Assembly (NCBI RefSeq): GCF_029227915.1
Contig: NC_079887.1
Coordinates: forward strand, 15,747,650 to 15,811,649
Direction of reading: 5' to 3'
DNA from: Hydractinia symbiolongicarpus
Taxonomy: Eukaryota; Cnidaria; Hydrozoa; Anthoathecata; Hydractiniidae
DNA length: 64,000 nt
The notes beneath the pieces are model-generated. The model was not told the origin of the DNA. It searched no databases and saw only the letters and a list, made by a program, of their open reading frames with translations. Shown in pieces: positions 1 through 12,301 of this stretch (position 1 is the stretch's first letter; each line of letters begins with the position of its first letter). The position numbers and the translations under genes were made by a program.

Positions 1-2298
1 TCTCCTTCAAACACTCGCTGGTAGAACTTGCAAACTGGATTTTCCTTTTCTTTAACGATGCAATTAGAAAAACGAACGTTTTCCGCATAAAGAAGAACTC
101 CGCCTTTAAATCCTAAAAAGACAAGTGATAACATCCAATGTAGTTAACTCTGTATGAAACAATAATAGTTAAAGGAGGGACGGAGTGCGCTGTGGCTCGG
201 CTGCTAAGAAGTTCATGCTGGACCTAAGCATGTTTTGATATTGAAAGTAAACGTAAAGCAGTAAAATGGTCGTGTTTATTTTATGACAAAACTGCAAATT
301 TTTGATAAATACGTTGCAGAACGAATATGTAGGAAACCTAAAAGATTCATTTATAACACCAGTATTGTTTATATCTTTGTAAGAGATGATTTGTATAATT
401 TAGTATTTTTACGCACTTGCAAAACGAGAGGTTACATTTGAAAGGAATAAAATTTCCTTTCTTTTTATTGTTAAGGTCTTGCGTCGATACACACTATCAC
501 AAACAATTAAGTAAGAATGATATAAGTTAAATAACATATTTTTAAGATTTCGGATCACATTTGAGATCTTATTAAAAGGGCGGTCTTTTTCTTTTCTTCC
601 CTCCTTCTTCAACTAATATTTGAAGCAATTGCCGTCTCGATTTATCAATCAGGGAATCTGTCAGTTTATCCCTGTGGTTTTCGCCCCTGTGTCATGCCAC
701 AGGAATCCGTGAAATGACAAATTAACTAATAATCAAATAATTGACTGGAAATTGCTTTTAATGCTATTTTTGTTAAGGATGCAATAGCTATGCAGTTTTA
801 CCATGATTTTTTAATCTCGATTTTGTCAGCGATAGTAAATCAAAGTTTATTCATTCATGCATCACTAAAAAGTGTTTTTTGAAACACACCTTGCCCATTT
901 TTGCATAGCGGTAAATTATCGTTGCTAATCTTCGTAAACTATTATTTAATTAAAGTAAAATTTAAGTACTTTCTCGAACCGAACTAGACACTTCCCCTAT
1001 TATACTGGAGATGGGTGGGAAGTGCGCCAACAATTTACTTTTTAACTCCTAAAAAACAACTTCGTACTTTCAATATTTTGTTCATTTGTGTCATCGCATG
1101 GAGTACATAGCTCAGCGGGACTTGTGAGGATACACTCAGTTCTTGGTCTTCCAAGAGAGGTTATAATTTATTGCGAGGTTCGAGCAATAAAAGACAAGCA
1201 AATTCCAGTAGAACAACATCATCGTAGAAAAAATAATTTTCAAGAATTGAACAACATGCGAAAGTATGTAAACAAGGAGAAACTTTGAGACTGGTTGCGT
1301 GTAATCATTTGACGTTTTGTTTTCAAGTCTGAAAAATTAAATGAAGCACCAGTTGTTTCTTAAGATGTTTTCATACAAAAATAACTCAAAAGAAATTTCA
1401 TAATAAACACGTAATATTTATTTTTAACTCATGTCTAAAACTATAAAACAATATTTATAACGGTGAAACATTATTTTATTCTGATAAAGATATTTATTTC
1501 AAAACATGATGAAAAAAATTACTCTTAGACAGGACAGGAGGCACAGTTTAGCATACCCTCGCTTTGTTCATTCAGAATGAGTTTGTCTACATCCCCGCGG
1601 ACCTACGTTACACAAGCTACTATTTTACCGAACAGAAAGTCCTAATCGATACTGTCATGGCGGCGACCGTAGGATTACTCTGACCTTAAATATCTCGAGA
1701 GGTAAAGCTCACAAATAGCAAAAGTTAACACAGTTCATATTCACATTACAATGAACATTTAAACACAACTTGTTATCAACGTTAGTTCTCCTTTAAAACT
1801 TTCTTTGTTCATATTTCATATTTTTTTTAAATGTTGCTTGTTGCCTTTAAAAACACTTTCCATCCGTAGAATTCAAGATGGGATATAAAAAATAATATTT
1901 TTGAACATACCTGTCTTATGTAAGATGTCATAACTGCTTTCCATATTTCGGCAAAATGATCGATCAAAAGAATTCTGCGAGAATCTTGATTTCCTCGCAA
2001 TTAAACCTAAAATCATAAAGCAAGTTTAGCCCACGCAGTACAAATGTCTTCTCATTTTTCGTGGAAACGTAATTTTTCTATTATGATACGTTGCCTCGTA
2101 TTTCTTATCGTATTGAGCCGATAAAAATGATTTTGTTATAATTTTGTATTTTCCGTCACAAATGCTAATAGTACTATATATTATGTTCATGTCAAAGAGA
2201 TAGTTCGTTAGAAATTATTATAACCCAGCAAAAAGGGCTGTTCTGTACCGTTATGTCATGTTCACACTAAACCCATGCAAAACTGTGGCTGATATGGA
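1..2298. other. AT-rich stretch, no gene seen
   Basis: No open reading frame here shows a domain or plausible splice chain. The few frames over 60 codons are low-complexity or unremarkable. Nothing else is recognised apart from ordinary AT-rich intergenic sequence. Confidence 0.5.
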
Positions 2299-2453
2299 CT
2301 TCCTCACCTGTATTTAGATAATAAATACGCAGTCATCATGTTTCAAATGCGCGGCCGAACTTTAAAACACTCGGACGAGCCTTTTAATGTTTAGTCGCAT
2401 ATTTGAAACTTATTATGAAACACATTTCAGAAGGTGCGGCCGCATGTTTCGAG
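2299..2453 (-). repeat. dispersed inverted repeat, copy 1
   Basis: The reverse complement of this stretch matches 4906-5062 over most of its length. Shared blocks include the NotI-like core gcggccgcat, the block ctgaaatgtgtttcataata and the far-end block tatttatt(a/t)(t/c)taa. The two copies lie about 2.5 kb apart in opposite orientation. A short similar piece with a GCGGCCGCAT core lies near 4770-4810. Most likely an old short mobile element; no termini are resolved. Confidence 0.6.
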
Positions 2454-2816
2454 CTTATGACATCGGTCGAGCTTTTGGTATAATCTGATCTGTGAAATGA
2501 TTACTTAAAACAAAACTGCGTGACTGAATATTTGATTGTTTTGTTTTTCCGGTCAGTTCTTTAGGATAATTAAAGAAGGCACTGTTGATGAAATGACTTT
2601 TAGTTAGTTAGTTGTTATCTCCAAGTGAAACCAAAGTTAAAGTACAAGGATATCTGTGCCCTTACATATGTACACCACGGAGTCCCTATACCAATGAGGC
2701 AGATTAAAGAAATATGTAGGAAAACAATTTTAGTAGAAGAAAAACAGTCCACGACATAACACTTCATGGTATTTACTAACTAATTGGTCAGTTTCTTTCA
2801 TTTTTTTCATGGTATA

Positions 2817-3166
2817 ATTCTTTTTTCCAGATTTGGTGGAAAATATTGCCTGCGTCCAAATGACAGAAATTGTCACTCTTTAATACGGTGTGCATGTGAC
2901 GTTCGAAACAGACTCTTCGAAGCACATCTAAATGGAGTGAAAAGTAGGAAAAATAAGACGATAGTAAGGAGAATTTATGAAGTCAATAGACCAATGGATG
3001 TTTTTCACACGGATGGCAATGACAAACTTGACATTTTGGTTTTGCCTTGCATGGATGCGTTGATGATTTTAATAACTTGTCTGGCTGACTGCTGCAACAA
3101 CAAACAACAACCCACTAGCAAACTATTGAATGGAATCAGTACAAAAATCGTCAATTTCATTTGCTG
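2817..3166 (+). pseudogene. integrase-like (DDE/rve-fold) transposon remnant
   Basis: An open frame reads into a segment with RRIYEVNRPMDVFHTDGNDK. This resembles the conserved RR-Y-V-GP-VWH-DG-HKL block at the start of the integrase catalytic core found in many animal transposon proteins. A later part, MDALMILITCLADCCNNK, corresponds in position and spacing to the usual G-IDGFSR-I-L-C-NNN block. The key Trp and the IDG block are altered, and the frame stops soon after at 3166, so this is a decayed fragment of about 110 codons. The frame opens after a pyrimidine-rich tract ending in CAG at 2830, which may be chance. The family assignment rests on motif memory, not a search; the fragment could also be part of a domesticated gene with lost exons. 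Confidence 0.5.
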
Positions 3167-3199
3167 ATTACTGATCAACATCTATTATTTCTTTGGTTG

Positions 3200-4905
3200 T
3201 GTCACTGCTATGTTCCTCTCTCGACCTTTCTCGCTGCATATCATTGTGAAAACTTGAAACAAACTCATTATTTTGTTTACAACATGTATAAAAGTAGGTG
3301 CATGAAAAAAATACTACAAATTTTCCGCATTTTCAATCAACAGTATCTGTAGAAACAACGAAATCATCATTAACATCATCCACCTCAGTGTCATTACATA
3401 ACTTTGTCAGTTCCAAAATTGCATAACTTTTTTGATAATGTAGATATTCACTGGCTGTTTTCACTTTTACTTTAATGCAAATCTCTCCAATCTTTAATTC
3501 TTCTTCCTTTAGATGGTGCTAAGTATGTTGTAATAGTCACATGCCAGTGCCGCTACCACAATTTCTATATTGGTGGGGCCTATATCGAAAAATTACATAT
3601 ATGAATTTCGCGTTATATAGTGGCTACCCAAGTGGGAAATTTTTAAATTTTACATCTTTAGATTGGCGGAAAACGCCCTTCCAGACGTCAACGATCTCAT
3701 CGATCAATGTAAAAAATCACGATGAATGTTTCAATATTTTTGTATTTTTGAAAAACTGCATTGTTTATTTGGCATCAAAATTTAGATAAAAATTTCCATC
3801 AGAACAAAATACAATAATAAATTATAAGAACATTAAAAATGTAAAGAAAAATAGAAATTTTAGGGGAGCTGCCACTTTTTAGAAAATTTACATCGTATTT
3901 GGTCTTTTTAAATTCTACTGCCAGCCCCCTTAAAACATTCAGTGATTTTTATAATAATGATCTGATAAAGGGTCCAAATATTCCTGAACGACTTTCTCTC
4001 TTTTTAATAGAATTCGTTTGCCACTATATATAAATCCATATTATCAGTGTATGTTTTGTGAATATGTAGTACCATCAGATTATTCATCCGTTTCCGTCTC
4101 TCTGGCTCTCCCTGTCTCTGTCTCTCTTCCTTTCTTCCTTTTCTTCTTTCTTTCTTTTTGCTCTCTTTCTTTCTTTCTTTCTTTTTTTTTAGTTGGAAAA
4201 TTATTGTGCCCCCCTTCCCCCCCGGCGGTTACGACACTCCATGCTATCTTATGTGTTTCATCATGCATGCAATATTTTGGCATAATATTCTTCGAAACAT
4301 ATCAAGTGTTACTTGGTACGTTTTGTTTACACTATTTGGTCGACTCATAGCATCAATTCGTACACAGTGTGTGTTTTGTAAATTTTTTTTTTCAGCTGCT
4401 CCTTCTTTCTTTGTTAAAAGTTTGATATTACTTTCATTATTATCTGCATTAGTCCTGGCTGTGAAAAACTGCCTGTAGGCAATATGTCACCTTAGACAAG
4501 TCCAAACTTATTCGCAGCAGCTTTCTCGTCAATCTTTATCATGATAAATAACTTGAAAACGTAACCCATTTTATCGCAAAAAAAGTTCTTACAAAAAAGC
4601 CCGAGTAGAATAAAAACTCTTACCTTAGTAAACTGGTTCATTCTAGTGATAGCAGAGAAATCATCCTCCGCTTTGTTTCACATGTGCAATGTTATGATTT
4701 CAGGTACACAAATGCATGAAATTGTAATTATTGCGGAACAGGTTGCGGGACGTATATATTTTAGAAATACAGCCGCATGTTTCAAAAGCGCGGCCGCATA
4801 TCTAAAACTGTTATATTACTCACCAAGCAGCGCATAATTACTTTTTTAAGCTTGAATCTACGGACCACATTATACCAAAGGACCGTCTCATCATTTGGGT
4901 TCAAA
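3200..4905. other. intergenic stretch with a polypyrimidine tract
   Basis: No gene is supported. A strongly strand-biased C/T tract runs from about 4087 to 4196 (mixed CTCT and CTTT runs), followed at 4209-4224 by C-rich sequence. Frames reading through the tract encode only Ser/Phe-rich or Lys/Glu-rich low complexity. Confidence 0.6.
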
Positions 4906-5062
4906 ACATGCGACCGCATCTTCTGAAATGTGTTTCATAATAAGTTTCATATTTGCAGCCAAATATGATAAAGGCTCAGCCTAATGGTTTAAAGCTCATC
5001 CGCACACTTAAAACATGAGGCCCCATATTTATTTCTAAGTACAACTGAGGATGTCCCAATCA
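4906..5062 (+). repeat. dispersed inverted repeat, copy 2
   Basis: This is the opposite-orientation partner of 2299-2453. It begins with an AACATGCGACCGCAT motif and contains the shared block ctgaaatgtgtttcataata. Divergence is spread through the length with several small indels, so the duplication is not recent. Confidence 0.6.
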
Positions 5063-5279
5063 GGTGCAGTAATAGGTTGCGAATATATGCTAAAGAGACA
5101 AGTAGTTACAATTTGTTGTTTTTTTTTTCAAAAATTTTGATTTCGTTATTGGAACCTTACATCACTCAATGTTCACGTCATTTATGCTTGGAGTAAAAGA
5201 TTAGTATCCAAGCCTTATTATTTTTACTTTTGACTAGGAGCATTTATCTTAATTAAAATGAATAAAATGAAGAACTTAC

Positions 5280-8200
5280 CAACGTTTTCATAAGTTAGCC
5301 ATAAACTGTCATTTAACGCTGGTGTGTTGTATAGATAAGCCACTGTACCGTCCAGCGAAGTCTTTCCTATCTTTAAACATAGCGCTAAGTTCATTTCTTT
5401 CTTTCGTTTATCGAAATAGTAATTGAGCTCTGTTTTGACATGTTTCTTTCCATTAATAGATGCCTGTCCTTTTATGCTGAAAAGAATTAAGGGCAATTTG
5501 TTTTATATCTAAACATATAAATAGCTACCACGTCCATAAAGAATATTAGCGACTTTATTGCAACACAGGAACTTTAATATCCTTTGAGCACTATTGTTGG
5601 TTAATGGTTTATATTAGAAAATAAATAAAATAAAAAACGAGATTAATTCTTTTTACGGCGGGGTTAATTTTTGCAAAGTTACTTTAAAATCTTTTTCTTT
5701 ACATTTTTTTCCTTTACATCGTATGGAATTTTGTTGTGAATGAAATATAAATCCTTTAGTTAGAATCAATTATTCTTAAGGTTACGAATTCGCAGTTCTC
5801 AATTTCGCAATTCTATTAAAATAATTGTCTTGACAAAGGGTTATTTCACAATGCACAATTTTCCAGGTGAGATTCGCAAACGTTAACTCACCAATACTTT
5901 CTTCTGTAAACAATTTATTTCCCTAGAATAAACATCTAAATCAGTGCTATTTATTTAAGATTCTACTTACAACAATTTGTTTCGTTTCTTGAAGAAAATT
6001 TCAAATCGAAGATTTGACATTGGAAATGTCATCAAGTTGCTCAGAGGAGTATAAAACTTCTTATGCAAGTAACATTCTCCTGTTCTGTTTTGTAGTGTTT
6101 CGGCGTCAAATATATTTAACGTTCCATTAATCCCAACTCGTGAACGTGTTGTAATTACTTCTACATCAGCTTTTGCATTTAAAATAGTCTCCTTTCCATT
6201 TCCAGACAACGACCATATTGATCCATCATAACATTGCTTGAATGTTGTATCATTTATTTGAACTGCATCTCCCCTGTTAAACATTTGATATTTTCCATCC
6301 AATGTAAAAGACTGACAAACCTCTGTGCGGCGTAATATAATTTCTTTAATTTTGACGTAGGTGTTTCTTCTAATACCAAAATTAGGATCTGCAATTTGAT
6401 TTAACACAAGAGTTGTCAGGCTTTGATATTCAGAGATATCATTTGCAGCCGTATTCGGTAAATGCAACCTAACTTCATCTCGAAATGGACAGACATGTGC
6501 AATAAATGTATTCAGAAGTTTCTTTGATTTATATTCAGGAAATTTTGTTTTGAAATCGTTTAAACGGAATCGTACGCACATTCCTGCAGTTACGTAATTT
6601 TCACTAACCACAGTTTTCCTTTCTTCTTGAGCGAGTGCGTATGGTGAAGTTTCATTGGCAATGTCTAGATCAGCAATTGTTTCAAAACCATCTCGAGATG
6701 ATTGGAATAGCAGATCTCCGCTTTCTATCATAGCTTGTACAATAGGTCTATTTGGTCCCAACGCTTCTACATCAAAACCACCTGTTGTGCGTTCCCATTT
6801 AAACGTGCCTAGGGAAAACGTTAACAGAAATTATAGACTCTAATTTTACACGCTACATATAAAACAGTAAAAGTACTGAAAGACCTTGTTTATGTTTGCA
6901 TCATATAGCACACTAAACGCAAAGGACGCGGAAAATCTCCTAATATTGTAAAATAGTGGAAATTTTACCAGGTGAAAATTTTGCCATAACTGCGCACGAA
7001 ACTTGACTAAGATCGTCCATATCTCCATTTTTACAATAAACTATTAGCTTCTTAGAATCCTCAAGTAAAACACTTCCACTTGCTCTTCCAGTCACAGACG
7101 CTTCCCATAGTTTGTCATTACCCAAAATCACTTTAACCAATGTCCCACTCTCCCCCTCTACAATTGTGGTGCTAATTTCCATTGCTGAGGTATCAGCACC
7201 TACATTGTCAGGATACAAAGATGATTCATCTTGCTTTAGCCAGGCTAGAAAATTTATTATAGCGATATTATTTTCTTCTGTATTAATGGACAAGACAACG
7301 TCAGAATCTCCTACTCGATTTTCTCTCCATTCCTTTAGAATTTCGACTCCAGCATCTCCATTTGCCAATTCAATTGTGGCTGATCCTGATAAACCAATTC
7401 CTGACCAATCTGCAACATTTTCTTTTTCAGCCATATCTTCGTAAAATATCAATGCTCTTTTTATTGTCACACTGCGCAAGGTGAGCCAAGAAAGCTAAGT
7501 TAATATAAGGACAACAGAAACAATGGATTATCTCTAACATTAAAGGCATGATGCAAAACAAAATTATTTTGTTAGTATTAGTATAAAGGCCAGGATAGAC
7601 TTGTATAATATCAAAATATATTCTAAAATACAGTTAGAATTTTTCTACAACATGCTTATAATTTGATGTAACATCGTCAGAATTTCATTTAAATTCATAT
7701 AATCATTGCCACAACAACGCTAGCAAATAATAGATCTATTGTCACACAAACAAAGGGCATTCGAAACCAGATCACCAACAATATTAATAAAATCAAGCTC
7801 GTTTGATTTTTTCAAGTATTATAGCCATGCAGCAAATTATGAGGTTATGACGCACATACCAGATGTTGAAATTATCATATTATAGCTAAAGAATTATACG
7901 AAATTATAACCATATTTTAAAAATATTTTAAGAAATTATATGGATATTATAAGGTATATTTCATTGATATTATACAAGTGTATCCGGTCCTTTATGTTGG
8001 GGACAAGACAAATGAACCGAAATTTACCTACAGGTGATACTGAATCTGCACTAAATTTTTGTAAGGTCACTTTCTTCCTACTTCCACATGTGTCAATCTC
8101 AATTTTGCTTTTAGCAGTACTGAAATATTTGTTTTTTTGAATAATGTTCCTTGATATTCCAGATTCCAAGAATTCTTTCATTTTTGTCTGTGACAAATCC

Positions 8201-8976
8201 TTAAAAATCCCTTGAAATATGACAAGGAACAAACAGTTCCCATTAGGTTTGTACTCAGCTTTACAATCCGTGATCGTCGGCTGCTTCGTAACAGCGCAAT
8301 CACCAAAAGATGTTACTGTTTGTGTATTACTTGCTAAACCATCTAAGAATTGAACCACAGCTCGACCAGATACGTCACGTTTGGCAGCTTCCACCATATT
8401 TCCTTAAAAGTCAACGCTCAGATTATCATGGAGTGCATATTTTGTATTAGAGCAACAAGTGTCTTAATAGTTTTTAAATGTTGATTAAATTGTTAATTTT
8501 TAATAAATGTTTTTTTATTAATAAATTTATTTGTATATTTTAGGACTAATTTGTCATGCTTCCTAAATTTTCTTGTCAAATATATTTCTTTGTTAGGTTT
8601 TTATGATTTTATTGGTAAAGCGAATAAAACTCACTTTTTACTAATAACAGAAATCATGAAAAATTAAATAATCAAAACATAGAAAATTGGAAATTGGGAA
8701 TTGGAAATCAACTTTTTCGTGGAATGTACTTTGTTGGACAATCTTACCCGGAGCATTCTTTTTCTGTATTCTTTCTATTTGGTCGTTACTAACATTTTGT
8801 TCACTCATTTCTTCCTTCTTCTTATGTTCAGCAGTTTCCCCCAAAAAGTCTACCACTTCATAATCATCATGATGCACTGCGGGAGAATCTGGATCATTCG
8901 TTTCTTCTGCATTGAATATCTTGCACAACACACAAAACAACAGTACAACGGCATGAAAGATCAATGACTTGTACAT
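5280..8976 (-). CDS. secreted multi-exon protein of unknown family (3' end unresolved)
   Basis: Five minus-strand exons splice in frame: 8976-8748, 8402-8028, about 7436-6969, 6808-5971 and 5476-5280, giving 702 codons plus an open end. Exon 1 opens with MYKSLIFHAVVLLFCVLC, a clear signal peptide, then an acidic/Lys-rich linker. Exons 2 and 3 each code about 125-155 residues between phase-1 introns; exon 4 is a 279-residue block with five Cys. Donors are good (GTAAGA, GTAAAT, GTAAAA, GTAAGT, GTAAGT). Acceptors at 8403, 6809 and 5477 are convincing; the exon 3 acceptor (GAAG at 7437) is weak and chosen only because it keeps the frame. The last donor at 5279 shows that at least one more exon follows, but none was found downstream. 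No known domain is recognised. Phase-1 exons behind a signal peptide suggest a modular extracellular protein; function is unknown. Confidence 0.72.
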
Positions 8977-8979
8977 TTT

Positions 8980-9744
8980 TACTTTTACAACAATACACGA
9001 TCAAAGAATGTGATGATGCGTATTGAAGTTGATGGTGCGCTGTTTAAGACCTGAATCACCATAAATCTAATTCAGTTTCCTAAAGAACATAGAATAAGAT
9101 TGTGAAGATGCAATTTGAGAATCTATGCCTTTAATTTACTGACACCGTACAGGTGCTTAAAATAACGCAAAATGCGGAGAACAACAAACGATAACTTAAC
9201 GAAAACAAACGAAACGAAAACAAATACATTACAAATAGTTTAGTTTACTTGTTACAAATCTTTAAAAAGTGTTTTCCATAAGCTTCCTAACGGAATTTTA
9301 TGTTTTCTGTGACGATCCTATCTTACCTCTAATTATTTTACTCACATTTTTCCATAAGCTTCCTAACGGAATTTTATGTTTTCTGTGACGATCCTATCTT
9401 ACCTCTAATTATTTTACTCACATTTTTCTCCGCAAAAGAAGTGAAAAGTGCGAGGAGAAGTCAAGGTAGTAGATAACACCAAAAAAATAGAAGCCAAATA
9501 CAAATTCAGGGAGATTTTTTGCTTTTCAATAAAATATTCCTCATCCATCAAAAGGTAATTTAAGATATTTTTGTGTGTGCCTTTTTAAAAAAACCGACTA
9601 AAAAAACCATCTTCTCGAAATTAATTGTCAGGAAAAACCATTTGTTGACCCATACCGTCCTTACCCACCTTATATATGCCACGACTTCAGAAATTACAAT
9701 TTATAGTGCCCCAAAATTTTACTTTGCCCAATACTTCTTCCCGG
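8980..9744. other. upstream region of the secreted gene, with a 76-bp tandem duplication
   Basis: This precedes the start codon at 8976 of the minus-strand secreted gene and should hold its 5'UTR and promoter. No TATA element can be assigned with confidence. A 76-bp direct duplication lies at 9275-9426. Confidence 0.5.
9275..9426 (+). repeat. 76-bp direct tandem duplication (2 copies)
   Basis: The segment beginning tccataagcttcctaacgga at 9275 is repeated without visible change from 9351. The identity of the two copies implies a recent duplication or an assembly artefact. It sits about 300-450 bp upstream of the start codon of the secreted gene at 8976. Confidence 0.9.
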
Positions 9745-11409
9745 TGTCACCGGAATTTTTAACTCCTCTGAATAATGACTCCCCAGTCATAATAAACTAG
9801 TTTACAATGACCCCCAGTTGAGATCAACTGGTTAATAAGAACTCCCCAGTCATAATAAACTAGTGAATTGTTACCCCCTAGGAAATAGTAACTCCCCCAG
9901 TTTATTTTGACTCCCTTATATTTCTTTTTGGATAGAACAGTAGATAGTCGGTTCAGTTACTAAATTTTATATGACCAAAATTTTACCCGACTTTTTTCAA
10001 CCCGACCAAGATCTTTCCCCGAATTTTTGGCCTTAGCTAAAAAATTTGTGAGCACATTTTTTGATGTAAATTTCATATCAATTTCTGCGCGTTATCCATG
10101 ACACGGTCACTTTTCAAATTAAGGATTGCTCTATCTTCAATTTTGAGAAAATTTTGATCATTTTTTATCCACATTTTTTTGGCTCCCCTCTTCGATATCT
10201 GACGACTCGATTTATTGGTTGATTATCTTTGGTTAGGATAGTGTTAGTTATATTTTTTCCAGTAGGTCTTCCGAACCTGAAACATGGAATTATTTTTTGG
10301 TTCTAGTAAAACCCAAGATGACTTCCTTTTCTGACTGTTCACTATGTATTTAATTTGCTTTAATACCCAGAATGCGCTCCGAATAATTTTGTAAACGTTT
10401 GGGTGCTTATTTTTACATTTCCATTATTTCGTTTTAATTCATTCCTTTTTTGTAAGTAAATAACAAATTTAATTTTGGTAGCTCTCGATCTTTCCTTCTT
10501 ACAAGGATTTCTTTATAACGATGGCATGTCAAAGAAATATGATTGAACGATGTAAGGAATTTTGTGGAAGCTTGTACAAGGATTATCTCTACGATTTCAT
10601 CGGGTAACTTATTCTATCTGTTTGGCTAACTAAATGGCTTTTTTTCGTCCTGAAACAGGGGAGTTTTTGCTCATCGTTTTTGGTCGGCGATTGTTCGGGC
10701 GCATCATCGTGATGGGGCGGTAATGGTTCGGGTTCATCGTCATGTGGTGGCCACGGTTCGGGCTCATCATCATGGAGTGGCGATATTTTAGCTTCATTGT
10801 TAGGCTGATTCAAAGGATGAAGACATGATTTAAAGGAGGCCAACATTGTACTTTTTAGCTCGTACACGACCACGCTCATTTTTCAACGCACACAAACCAG
10901 TCTTAGAAATGTTCTTTTCTGTATATCGACCTAACCATTTGAATGCAAACTTTCCTCCTTTTCTATAAGTTTTTTGTGCTTTTGGAGTCAAACTTTATCT
11001 TTGATTTTTAATGTGGTTGGTAACAAATGAGAATCCGTGTGGATAATTTTTGGTTTCCAAATATACTTTAATTTCACTAAGTAGCACATGTTGTTTGGCA
11101 GCCATTTTCAATAAGAAAACATGTGTAATATTTTGCTCACAACCACTACGCCACTCACGTGAATTAAAACAAAATATTCGAATATATTAGGAATACTGCA
11201 ATGACTTCAAAATATATTAAAGGGAAGTTATCAATAACCAGTTTATTTTAACTCCCCTTTGCCTTTGAACTTCTCTTTGAAAAAAGGGGAGTGTTTATTA
11301 ACTGGGGGAGTCATTTTTTACTGGGTTATTTCTACTCTACGGGGGTTAATATTTTGTAGTTTATTTTGACCGCGACAGTCATCTTTCACAGGGAGTTAAG
11401 ATAATCGGA
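9745..11409 (-). mobile_element. Ginger-like DNA transposon, copy A (decayed)
   Basis: The element starts with TGTCACCGGAATTTTTAACTCC at 9745-9766, next to a CCGG flank at 9741-9744, and ends near 11409 with the complementary TTAACTCC block inverted (11392-11400). Its terminal blocks and interior match copy B at 56911-58991 along most of the length, in the same orientation. Compared with copy B it lacks recognisable Ulp1 protease and integrase coding, and carries a different stretch around 9910-10080. What remains of coding is the acidic Pro-rich segment at 10589-10879. The last few bases of the right end have diverged from the TGT consensus. Non-functional. Confidence 0.7.
10589..10879 (-). 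pseudogene. acidic HDDEPEP-repeat remnant of the Ginger-like element
   Basis: The minus-strand frame codes three imperfect repeats of the type PPHDDEPEPLP followed by a Lys-rich tail. It is homologous to 57889-58260 of copy B, which sits between the integrase and Ulp1 remnants there. The segment is probably a low-complexity linker of the transposase polyprotein; no catalytic motif is present. Confidence 0.55.
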
Positions 11410-12301
11410 GCATGGATTTTATCGTAAAATCGACTGCCACATTCCTCTAAGAGTCTGCTAACTTACGTGCATGCCCATGTGCCCACATGCTTTTCATGCC
11501 TTCCTGCCTACGTGCCCTATTTACGTGCCTTATATTTGCTTTCGACAATTTTTGCTTCAGTTCAAAAACCTTGTTTTCTGCATAATGTTTTGGTGTGGTT
11601 TGAATGACTTGTGTATATATTTTGAGCACTTTGAAAAGGGTGGAAACCATGCACTTTTTTCGTTCTGTCAAAAAAATTATAATCTATTACAGTTATCAGG
11701 AAGATGGAAATAAATGATATGTTGTAATTTTCTTGTTTAATTCATGTATATATTATATTTGTTATTTTTTATAAAGGGATTATTTTTTGTAAATTGTGTA
11801 CATCTTGCCGCGCAGAATCTATTTCATTCTATTTTTCTAAGAAAAAAAGGATGAATTGTCTGTCGTAGGAGAGACTTCATAAAGTCTGTAAAGTTACCAT
11901 CAAAATATCAACAACAATGATAAAAAAATGTGATTTTCTATCGATTATTATTACAAAAAATGCAAGAATTAACTTTTGCAATTAAGCTTTCTTAAAATTT
12001 TTCGCAGGGTCTAAATTTCGCAATTTTGGCCTAAAATCTCTGAATGGTCAGATCAGGAACATTAACAGAATGCTGTACACCTTAGGACAGGCTAAAACAA
12101 CCTGGAAAAAGCTAAAAAAACCTAAGGACGTGCGTAAACTAGCTAAGAGATGCCAGACCACACTGCTTGTTATGTGGATCGAGTTAGAATCGCCCATAAG
12201 GAGATGTTGTTTAAGCAGTTTGATTTAAGAAAACAAAATTTTGTTGGTAAAACTTTATCAAATGAAACACAAGACATTTTACATCAATGAAGCATGTAAG
12301 T
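11410..12301. other. intergenic, nothing recognised
   Basis: AT-rich sequence between two mobile elements. Overlapping frames on both strands near 11447-11713 have no domain signal and no splice context. Confidence 0.5.

Noticed and set aside
4018-4350. Ser/Phe-rich plus-strand frame
   Set aside because: Produced by the polypyrimidine tract; no domain or splice context.
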